Assembly: GCF_001571775.1 (NCBI RefSeq)
Contig: NZ_LRVM01000004.1
Location: 186,001-250,000, forward strand
Reading direction: 5' to 3'
Length of the DNA stretch: 64,000 bases
Source: Anaerotignum neopropionicum
GTDB taxonomy: Bacteria; Bacillota; Clostridia; Lachnospirales; Anaerotignaceae
This document shows, piece after piece, positions 45,377 to 52,274 of this stretch. The first letter of the stretch is position 1, and each line of letters opens with the position of its first letter. Under the pieces are notes generated by a model that saw nothing but the letters and a program-made list of their open reading frames with translations, made no database searches and had not been told where the DNA came from. A program made the translations under genes and the position numbers.

Positions 45377-46579
45377 ATGGGAAAATGTATGATTATCGGT
45401 TGTGGTGGTGTTGCTGGCGTTGCAATCACCAAATGCTGCCAAAATAGTGAGGTTTTTGAGGAAATTATGATTGCCAGCCGCACCAAATCCAAATGCGATG
45501 CATTAAAGGCAAAGCTTGAGGGAACGACCAAAACAAAAATTCAAACAGCACAGGTGGATGCAGATAATGTGGACGAGCTGGTTGCACTCATCAATGAATT
45601 TCAGCCCGACGTGGTTTTAAACCTTGCGTTACCTTATCAGGATTTGACCATTATGGATGCCTGCCTGATTACAAAAACACATTATGTGGATACCGCAAAT
45701 TATGAGCCTTTGGATACCGCAAAGTTTGAGTATAAATGGCAGTGGGCGTATCGTGAAAAATTTAAGGAGGCTGGCATTTGCGCATTGTTGGGCAGTGGCT
45801 TTGACCCTGGTGTTACCGGTGTTTTTTCTGCCTATGCACAGAAGCATTATTTTGATGAAATCAATTATATTGATATTCTTGATTGCAATGGCGGCGACCA
45901 TGGCTATCCTTTTGCAACCAACTTTAACCCTGAAATTAATATCAGAGAAGTAACCGCTAACGGTAGCTATTGGGAAAATGGCGAATGGGTAGAAACAGAG
46001 CCGATGGAAATCAAGCGTGAATATGATTTTGCCCAGGTTGGAAAAAAAGATATGTATTTATTGCATCATGAGGAGCTGGAGAGCCTAGGCTTGAACATTA
46101 AGGGTATTAAGCGTATCCGTTTCTTCATGACCTTTGGACAAAGCTATATTACCCACTTGAAATGCCTGGAAAATGTAGGTATGACCTCCATTGAGCCCAT
46201 TGAATTTGAAGGAAAAAAGATAGTTCCTTTGCAGTTCTTAAAAGCTGTATTGCCCGATCCTGCAAGCCTTGGCCCTCGTACCGTTGGAAAAACAAATATC
46301 GGCTGTATTTTCCAAGGCATCAAGGATGGCAAGGAAAAAACTTACTATGTGTATAATGTTTGCGATCATCAGGAGTGCTATAAAGAGGTGGGCAGTCAGG
46401 CGATTTCTTATACCACAGGTGTACCTGCCATGATTGGTGCAATGCTTGTGATGAACGGACAGTGGAATCAGCCCGGTGTTTGGAATATGGAGGAGTTTGA
46501 TCCCGATCCCTTCATGGAAGCATTGAATAAATGGGGCTTGCCTTGGGTAGAGGACTTTAACCCTACATTGGTGGACTAA
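45377..46579 (+). CDS. Carboxy(nor)spermidine dehydrogenase (saccharopine dehydrogenase family)
   Basis: This 400-residue NAD(P)-binding enzyme is of the saccharopine dehydrogenase fold. It begins MIIGCGGVAGVAITKC (nucleotide motif), followed by NLALPYQDLTIMDACL, LLGSGFDPGVTGVFSAYA (about 138-155) and a long C-terminal domain with CNGGDHGYPFATNFNPEINI. The family reductively condenses aspartate semialdehyde with putrescine or diaminopropane to carboxyspermidine or carboxynorspermidine. An AAGGAG site precedes the ATG, and nspC starts at its stop codon. Which diamine is used is not decided by sequence, though putrescine is made by the operon. Confidence 0.92.
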   Translation: MGKCMIIGCGGVAGVAITKCCQNSEVFEEIMIASRTKSKCDALKAKLEGTTKTKIQTAQVDADNVDELVALINEFQPDVVLNLALPYQDLTIMDACLITKTHYVDTANYEPLDTAKFEYKWQWAYREKFKEAGICALLGSGFDPGVTGVFSAYAQKHYFDEINYIDILDCNGGDHGYPFATNFNPEINIREVTANGSYWENGEWVETEPMEIKREYDFAQVGKKDMYLLHHEELESLGLNIKGIKRIRFFMTFGQSYITHLKCLENVGMTSIEPIEFEGKKIVPLQFLKAVLPDPASLGPRTVGKTNIGCIFQGIKDGKEKTYYVYNVCDHQECYKEVGSQAISYTTGVPAMIGAMLVMNGQWNQPGVWNMEEFDPDPFMEALNKWGLPWVEDFNPTLVD

Positions 46580-47706
46580 TGGAGAGGCTATATTCGGTGG
46601 AAACACCTTGTTATGTGGTTGACGAAAAACGCTTGATTGAAAATCTTGAAATATTGAGGGAGATTGCGGAACGTGCCGGCTGTAAAATTTTGCTGGCACA
46701 AAAGGCATTTTCTATGTTTGCGGTCTATCCCTTGATTGGACGTTATCTTGATGGAACAACTGCCAGTGGCTTGTTTGAAGCAAGGCTTGGTTTTGAGGAA
46801 ATGGGCAAGGAAACCCATGTTTTTTCTGCGGCTTATAACGAAAGAGAATTTCATGAGATTGTAAAAATTTGCGACCATATTTCCTTCAATTCCTTTGCTC
46901 AGTGGCAGAAATATAAAGAAAAAGCCTTGGCGGCGGGGAAAAGCTGCGGCATTCGCATCAATCCCCAGCATTCCACACAGGAGCATGGCATTTATGACCC
47001 CTGCGCCGAGGGTTCTCGTCTTGGCGTGACCAGAGCGAATTTTAAGGAGGAGCTACTAGAGGGCATGGAGGGCTTGCATTTTCATACCCTTTGTGAACAA
47101 AACAGCGATGCACTGATTGAAACACTGGTGGCGGTAGAAGAACGGTTTGGTGATTTTTTGCCCCAAATGAAGTGGGTAAATTTCGGTGGCGGGCATCATA
47201 TCACCCGTGAGGATTATGATAGGGAAGCGTTGATAGATTGTATTCAGCAGTTTAAGGAAAAATATGATGTTCAGGTATATTTGGAGCCAGGGGAAGCGGT
47301 GGCACTGAATGCAGGGTATCTAGTGGCTTCGGTGCTGGATATTGTGCATAACGGCATAGATATTGCCCTTTTGGATGCCTCCGCTGCCTGTCATATGCCC
47401 GATGTCATTGAAATGCCCTATCGACCGCCCCTTTATCAGGGCGGCGAGCCCAAGGAAAAGCCATATACCTATCGCTTGGCAGGGGCCACCTGCCTGGCGG
47501 GGGACGTGATTGGGGATTATTCCTTTGAACAGCCCCTTTCCATTGGGGATAAGCTGATTTTTGAGGATATGGCAATCTATTCCATGGTGAAAAATAATAC
47601 CTTTAATGGAATGTGTTTGCCAAGTATTGCTTTGCTTCAGGAAAATGGTGAGATGAAAACAATTCGCCAATTTGGTTATGGGGATTTTAAGGAACGTCTT
47701 TCTTAA
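46579..47706 (+). CDS. nspC: Carboxynorspermidine/carboxyspermidine decarboxylase
   Basis: This 375-residue PLP enzyme of the alanine-racemase-like fold decarboxylates carboxy(nor)spermidine to (nor)spermidine. It begins ETPCYVVDEKRLIENLEIL. The PLP lysine is in ILLAQKAFSMFAVYPLI (about 36-52). The active-site region includes GLHFHTLCEQNSDALIETL, VNFGGGHHITREDYD and LEPGEAVALNAGYLV. Its start overlaps the previous stop (TAATG), so the two are coupled. It is the last gene of the compact spe operon. Confidence 0.94.
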   Translation: MERLYSVETPCYVVDEKRLIENLEILREIAERAGCKILLAQKAFSMFAVYPLIGRYLDGTTASGLFEARLGFEEMGKETHVFSAAYNEREFHEIVKICDHISFNSFAQWQKYKEKALAAGKSCGIRINPQHSTQEHGIYDPCAEGSRLGVTRANFKEELLEGMEGLHFHTLCEQNSDALIETLVAVEERFGDFLPQMKWVNFGGGHHITREDYDREALIDCIQQFKEKYDVQVYLEPGEAVALNAGYLVASVLDIVHNGIDIALLDASAACHMPDVIEMPYRPPLYQGGEPKEKPYTYRLAGATCLAGDVIGDYSFEQPLSIGDKLIFEDMAIYSMVKNNTFNGMCLPSIALLQENGEMKTIRQFGYGDFKERLS

Positions 47707-47868
47707 TAAATTATCTGTGGTGCTTTATAAGGACGGTTATTAGGAATGGGATAAATGTTTCAGGATCATGGTTTAGTAACACTATTGTTTTGTAATTGGA
47801 TGATTTCGGTATGACATGGAAGAACAAATGAATTATTCGCTATGTTGTTTGGTTAGGGGGGAAACACA

Positions 47869-49176
47869 GTGATTGCAGCAAAATTCGGCGGCAGCTCGCT
47901 TGCAGATGCAGCACAGTTTCAAAAAGTAAAAAACATCATTTTTGCAGACAGCCGCCGAACATTTATTGTTCCCAGTGCGCCGGGGCGGCGGTTTGATCAG
48001 GATGAAAAGGTGACAGACCTTCTTTATCGCTGTCATGAGGAGGCGGTGGCTGGACAGTCCTTCCAAAAAACCTTTGAAGAAATTCGGCAGCGCTATTTTG
48101 ACATTGCAAATGGATTGCATCTAACGTTGGAGCTTGAGCCTTTTTTTGAGGAAATCTATCATCAAATTGTCTTGGGTACCTCGGCAGATTATTGCGCCAG
48201 CCGTGGAGAATTTTTAAATGGACTGCTGTTGGCAGATTATTTAGGATACGAATTTCTGGATGCGGCGGAAGTCGTTTTTTTTGACGAGCAGGGCATTTTT
48301 GATGGAGAAAAAACAAATAATGTTTTGGGGCAGAGGCTGAAATCGTTGGATAATGCTGTGATACCCGGTTTTTACGGAAGTAATCCCGATGGAAGTATCC
48401 GAGCCTTTTCTCGTGGTGGCAGTGACATTACTGGTGCTATTGTGGCTCGTGCCGCCAAGGCAGAGCTGTATGAAAATTGGACTGACGTTTCGGGGTTTCT
48501 CATGGCCGATCCACGAATTGTTAGCAATCCTCGCCCAATAAGCCACATTACTTACCATGAAATGCATGAGCTTTGCTGCGCCGGGGCGACGGTGCTGCAT
48601 GAAGACTGCGTGTTTCCTGTAAGCCGCGCAGGCATCCCCACCAATATTCGTAACACCAATTTACCCCAACATCCTGGAACCATGATTACCTGTACCGCCG
48701 TACAGCGGGCGGATTTTGCTATTTTTGCAGGCATTTCAGGGAAAAAAGGCTTTAGCATTTTGCTTGTGGAAAAAGAGCAAACTGACCGCACCTGGACTTT
48801 TGTGCAAGAGGTTTTGAGGGCTGGCAAAAAAAGCGGATTAACATTTCAATACTTGCCCTCAGGATTAAATTGTGTTTGTTTGTTGGTGGAAACGAAGCAA
48901 TTTCGCAGGCTGGAAAGTGTTTTTATTGAGGAAATTAAAAGATTGAAATTGTCCCATTCTCTTACGATTCAGCCTAAAATTGCAGGGATTGTTCTTGTTG
49001 GGTATGGAATTGTTCACAATCGAATGGCAGTCAACCGAATATACGAAGCCTTGCATCGTCAGGATATAGAGGTTGTAATGATTAATCAAGGCGGCGGTGA
49101 GTTGAGTACTTGGGTAGGTGTTGCAGAAAATGAGATGGAATCGGCTATTCGTGTGATTTATGAGGAGTTTGCTTGA
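47869..49176 (+). CDS. lysC: Aspartate kinase
   Basis: This 435-residue aspartokinase has the N-terminal KFGGSSLADAAQFQKVKNII motif, the clostridial variant VPSAPGRRFDQDEKVTDLLY (about 33-52), the aspartate-site FSRGGSDITGAIVARA (about 182-197), DVSGFLMADPRIV, and two C-terminal ACT domains (about 285-435). It starts at GTG 47869 after GGGGGGAAA. It makes aspartyl phosphate, the precursor of aspartate semialdehyde, which is the co-substrate of the carboxyspermidine dehydrogenase 1.3 kb upstream. A 162-nt gap and no obvious terminator leave co-transcription possible. Confidence 0.93.
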   Translation: MIAAKFGGSSLADAAQFQKVKNIIFADSRRTFIVPSAPGRRFDQDEKVTDLLYRCHEEAVAGQSFQKTFEEIRQRYFDIANGLHLTLELEPFFEEIYHQIVLGTSADYCASRGEFLNGLLLADYLGYEFLDAAEVVFFDEQGIFDGEKTNNVLGQRLKSLDNAVIPGFYGSNPDGSIRAFSRGGSDITGAIVARAAKAELYENWTDVSGFLMADPRIVSNPRPISHITYHEMHELCCAGATVLHEDCVFPVSRAGIPTNIRNTNLPQHPGTMITCTAVQRADFAIFAGISGKKGFSILLVEKEQTDRTWTFVQEVLRAGKKSGLTFQYLPSGLNCVCLLVETKQFRRLESVFIEEIKRLKLSHSLTIQPKIAGIVLVGYGIVHNRMAVNRIYEALHRQDIEVVMINQGGGELSTWVGVAENEMESAIRVIYEEFA

Positions 49177-49223
49177 TAAAGGTCAACTAAAGGATTAAAA
49201 CAAATATGATGAGTACCTAATGC

Positions 49224-49282
49224 AAAAAATCCCCTTTGGATGTTTGGCCATGGAAAGCCATTCAGTCAAAGGAGATTTTTTT
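49224..49282. terminator. Bidirectional terminator between lysC and the ABC permease gene
   Basis: AAAAAATCCCCTTTG pairs with CAAAGGAGATTTTTT (one mismatch or G-T) and has a small inner hairpin, TGGCCATGGAAAGCCA. It serves convergent genes. Confidence 0.85.
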
Positions 49283-50099
49283 ATTGCTGCCATTTCAAAC
49301 ATTTTTTCTCAAGAAAAGCAATGCCTTGATACATGAGTGCCGCTAAGATTGCAAGAATAATTACGCTGAGCATTACCCAGTCCAGCTTAAATACTTGGCT
49401 CCCGTAAACGATCAGAAACCCCAAGCCAGATTGTGCAACCAAGAATTCCCCTACAATAACCCCGACGAAGGATAATCCCACGTTAATTTTCAATGCGTTT
49501 AATATACAAGGAATATTGGCAGGGAAGACCACTTTTTTTAAAACCTGTGCTTTCGTTCCTCCGAAAATTTGAATCAATTTTATTTTTTCGTTATCAACCT
49601 GTAAGAAGCCATTTAAAACACTCATTACTGTAACAATAACAGAGGTTAACAATGCAACGGCAATAATGGAGGTTTGATTATTTCCCAGCCAAACAATAAT
49701 AATTGGAGCAAGGGCGGTTTTCGGCAGAGAATTTAATACAACCAAATATGGTTCAGCTACATTAGAAACAAAACGGTTCCACCACAATAAAATTGCAGTT
49801 AACGTCCCGATTAACGTTCCTAATACAAAACCTGCCACCGTTTCCCAAAGCGTTGTTCCGATATGTGTCCATAAGGAACCATCTTTTCCCATTTGTATTC
49901 CTGCATTCAACATTCTTGTGGGCTGGCTAAAAATAAATGGGTCAATCCAGTCAAAGCGAGCAGCTGTCTCCCAAAGAAGAAAAAAACCAACTAGAAGTAC
50001 CCATTGAATTGTGTGTACTGCATGCTTTCTTTTGCGCAAACGATTTAAAAATGCAGTCTGTTCTTTTGAGACGGATTTAATTTCTTTTTTATACCACAT
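49281..50099 (-). CDS. ABC transporter permease (SsuC/TauC/ThiX type)
   Basis: This protein of about 272 residues has six predicted membrane helices. It belongs to the BPD_transp_1 family, with the EAA-loop-like region IFGGTKAQVLKKVVFPANIP (about 186-205) and a C-terminal LIVYGSQVFKLDWVMLSVII. The group imports sulfonates, nitrate/cyanate or thiamine precursors. ATG 50099 or 50105 could start it; both follow GGAG within the end of the ATPase gene. It overlaps that gene. No substrate-binding protein is encoded nearby. Confidence 0.87.
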   Translation of the reverse strand: MWYKKEIKSVSKEQTAFLNRLRKRKHAVHTIQWVLLVGFFLLWETAARFDWIDPFIFSQPTRMLNAGIQMGKDGSLWTHIGTTLWETVAGFVLGTLIGTLTAILLWWNRFVSNVAEPYLVVLNSLPKTALAPIIIVWLGNNQTSIIAVALLTSVIVTVMSVLNGFLQVDNEKIKLIQIFGGTKAQVLKKVVFPANIPCILNALKINVGLSFVGVIVGEFLVAQSGLGFLIVYGSQVFKLDWVMLSVIILAILAALMYQGIAFLEKKCLKWQQ

Positions 50100-50835
50100 G
50101 AACATCCAGCTCCTTCCAGATTGCATTGAAATATTCCCGAAATTCCGGTGCTTCCCTGGCCTTTATTGGACTATATTCATCTGTTGTAAGGTGAATATCG
50201 TAAATTCTTTTTACCTGAGCGGGGCGGGCAGAAAGAACTACAACTCTGTCTGCCAAGCTAATCGCCTCAGAAATATCATGGCTGACTAAGATTGCGGTTT
50301 TCCCTTCTTTGCGTATGATGGTACCGATTTCGTCAGAAACAGAAAGGCGTGTTTGATAATCCAAAGCGGAAAATGGTTCATCCAGCAGAAGTATGGAGGG
50401 GCGTATGGCCAATGTACGAATTAATGCAACTCGTTGCCTCATTCCCCCTGAAAGCTGGTAAGGATAATGATCTTTAAAATCACCAAGACCATATTGGTCA
50501 AGCAATTCTTCTACATAAGCGATATTTTGGGGCGTAAGTTTATTCTGTATTTCTAAGCCTAAAAGGGCATTATTGCGAATTGTGCGCCATTCTAATAGAT
50601 AATCCTTTTGCAGCATGTACCCAATTTCTCCATTTACAGAGATATTGCCTTCTGAGGGAGCAATTAGACCTGCCAGCATAGACAAAATGGAGGATTTTCC
50701 GCATCCACTTGGGCCAACGATACTAAGAAATTCACCCTCTTGAACGAAAAGACACATATCTGAAACAGCCAATGTTTCACCGTTAATGCTGTGATACCGA
50801 AGGCTGACATCCTCTAATGAAACGATAGGGCGCAT
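50089..50835 (-). CDS. ABC transporter ATP-binding protein (SsuB/TauB type)
   Basis: This 248-residue ATPase has Walker A GPSGCGKSS (about 40-48), signature QLSGGMRQRVALIR (about 133-146), Walker B SILLLDEPFSALD (about 155-167) and the switch histidine in ILVSHDISEA. ATG 50835 is preceded by AGGAGGTCG. The long upstream in-frame extension to 50988 has no ribosome site. It couples to the permease gene downstream. Substrate is inferred only at family level (sulfonate, nitrate or pyrimidine precursor). Confidence 0.9.
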   Translation of the reverse strand: MRPIVSLEDVSLRYHSINGETLAVSDMCLFVQEGEFLSIVGPSGCGKSSILSMLAGLIAPSEGNISVNGEIGYMLQKDYLLEWRTIRNNALLGLEIQNKLTPQNIAYVEELLDQYGLGDFKDHYPYQLSGGMRQRVALIRTLAIRPSILLLDEPFSALDYQTRLSVSDEIGTIIRKEGKTAILVSHDISEAISLADRVVVLSARPAQVKRIYDIHLTTDEYSPIKAREAPEFREYFNAIWKELDVHVV

Positions 50836-50968
50836 GGGAACGACCTCCTTATAGATGTATACTCTTATTATATCAATCAGCGGACAAAAGGTGCTTTTCC
50901 GCCTGAAAGAAATATAAGTATAGCAAAAACATTTTTTTACAATAATTTTTATATAGTATTTATTTTTA

Positions 50969-51007
50969 AAATAAGAACTGCCACCCAACGATGGCGGCTC
51001 TTATTGT
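50969..51007 (-). terminator. Terminator downstream of the Cys-rich mini-genes
   Basis: On the minus strand AATAAGAGCCGCCATC pairs with GGGTGGCAGTTCTTATT around a short loop, with a T-rich tail. It separates the mini-genes from the ABC operon. Confidence 0.75.
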
Positions 51008-51039
51008 TTAAAAATTTAGTGATTTTCTTACGTTATAAG

Positions 51040-51225
51040 CTATTCTTCTTCTATGAATGCATCGAAATCTTCCGGATCAATCATACCAGCTAATGCGCCT
51101 TGTTGCAGAAACCACCATTTCTGCCAGCACCAGTATCTGCAACCATAGTAATAACAGCAACAGCAACAGCAACAACATCTGTGTTGTTTGCCATGGTTAT
51201 GATGTCTGTGATTATGACTGCTCAT
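51040..51225 (-). CDS. His/Cys-rich mini-protein with eight consecutive cysteines
   Basis: This 61-residue protein has an excellent AGGAGG site 7 nt before ATG 51225. It begins MSSHNHRHHNHGKQHR, then eight cysteines (residues 17-24), YYYGCRYWCWQKWWFLQQG, and an acidic tail DPEDFDAFIEEE. I know no family for it. The histidine-rich head and cysteine run suggest metal binding or a cross-linked surface or spore-coat role (inference). The Cys run is encoded by mixed TGT/TGC codons, so it is not a simple trinucleotide slip. A terminator follows. Confidence 0.72.
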   Translation of the reverse strand: MSSHNHRHHNHGKQHRCCCCCCCCYYYGCRYWCWQKWWFLQQGALAGMIDPEDFDAFIEEE

Positions 51226-51259
51226 TATATTTCCTCCTTTTATGCTTATACCAATATAC

Positions 51260-51391
51260 TTAACAGCTGAAACACCTAAAGCACCTACAGCATCTGCAAC
51301 ACCTACAACTGCAACAACTGTAACTACAGCAGTATCTACAGCCACCGGTATCCCTACTTTTTCTGCCGTAAGTTGGATTTTGTCTACTTGT
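51260..51391 (-). pseudogene. Second Cys-rich mini-ORF without a normal start codon
   Basis: The minus-strand frame reads from the ACA codon at 51391 through SRQNPTYGRKSRDTGG and then CRYCCSYSCCSCRCC, RCCRCFRCFSC, stop. That is 13 cysteines in 43 codons. GGGAGGAAATATC stands before it at the position where the next gene has GGAGGAAATATA-ATG, but ACA (preceded by ATC) replaces the ATG. The alternation TGT/TGC, AGA/AGG, AGT/AGC and TTT/TTC suggests selection on this frame. It is a decayed or unusually started paralogue of the mini-gene 35 nt downstream. Confidence 0.5.
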
Positions 51392-51904
51392 GATATTTCC
51401 TCCCTTCCTTTGGCAAAATTACAACTTGTACTTCATATCTACTATAGAATATGAAAAGCTTGGTAAATTGGTGATTAAACAGCATGTCAAATACATGGGA
51501 AAAATATTTTAAGAACAAAAACTTGAGCACGGAAAAAGATAAATCAAGTAAGATGAAAAGAGGAAAAAAGTATATCATTCTTATAGATTTGATGATTATT
51601 TATAATAAAATTATAAAAATATTTTTTTTGTGTAATTTTTGCAAAGCAAAACAAAGGAATAAATTTGTAGATAAAAATGGGAAAACTTGTTATAATTAAT
51701 TTTATAATCTAATTTAGTACTGTTTTGTTTTCTTGTACGAATAAGTCGTTATATTTTACCAAAATTAGTAAAAAATAATTGAGGAACAGTCAGAGAGTTT
51801 TTAGACAAATTCTTTTTTGTGATACGAAAAAGTTTTATATTTTGCTTTTGCAGCAGGAGCATTTTTACATATTGGGGAAAACGGCTAGTAAGGAGGGGAA
51901 TTGA

Positions 51905-52267
51905 ATGGATAGTGAGGTTTTAAAGAATGCCGGCATTGATTTTGAGAGGGGCGTGGCGCGCTTTCTTGGAGATAGAAGGTTGTATGAAAGTATTCTGGTT
52001 AATTTTCTGAGTGATAATACTTTTGCCCAGGCAAAGGAGGCTTTGAAAAATGAAAACTATATCAATTTATATGAATGTGTGCATATGCTAAAGGGCGTTG
52101 CCGGAAATACAGATATGATTAAACTCTATTGCTCCACAGGAGTGTTATGCGATTACCTGCGAAAATGGGATAATATTGATAGTTATATGATAATTCCTCT
52201 GTTTCGTGAGGTGGAAGAGGCATATTATTCTGTTATGTTAGGTATTGTTACCGCAAAGGAGGCATGA
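51905..52267 (+). CDS. HPt-domain phosphotransfer protein
   Basis: This 120-residue all-helical protein has the phospho-acceptor motif in ECVHMLKGVAGNTDM (His near residue 60), matching the HxLKG pattern of HPt domains. It starts at ATG 51905 after AAGGAGGGG. It is followed at 8 nt by a receiver-containing signalling protein, so phosphate transfer from an unlinked hybrid kinase through this HPt to that receiver is likely. The 513 nt upstream are AT-rich, with no supported gene and no recognised riboswitch. Confidence 0.85.
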   Translation: MDSEVLKNAGIDFERGVARFLGDRRLYESILVNFLSDNTFAQAKEALKNENYINLYECVHMLKGVAGNTDMIKLYCSTGVLCDYLRKWDNIDSYMIIPLFREVEEAYYSVMLGIVTAKEA

Positions 52268-52274
52268 TGAATTA

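Noticed and set aside
51242-51454. Plus-strand Thr/Ala/Pro-rich ORF of 70 codons
   Set aside because: It is the complement of the Cys-rich minus-strand frames, has no ribosome site, and ends in unrelated sequence.
51484-51699. Plus-strand ORF of 71 codons
   Set aside because: Lys/Ile-rich AT-driven composition and no ribosome site.
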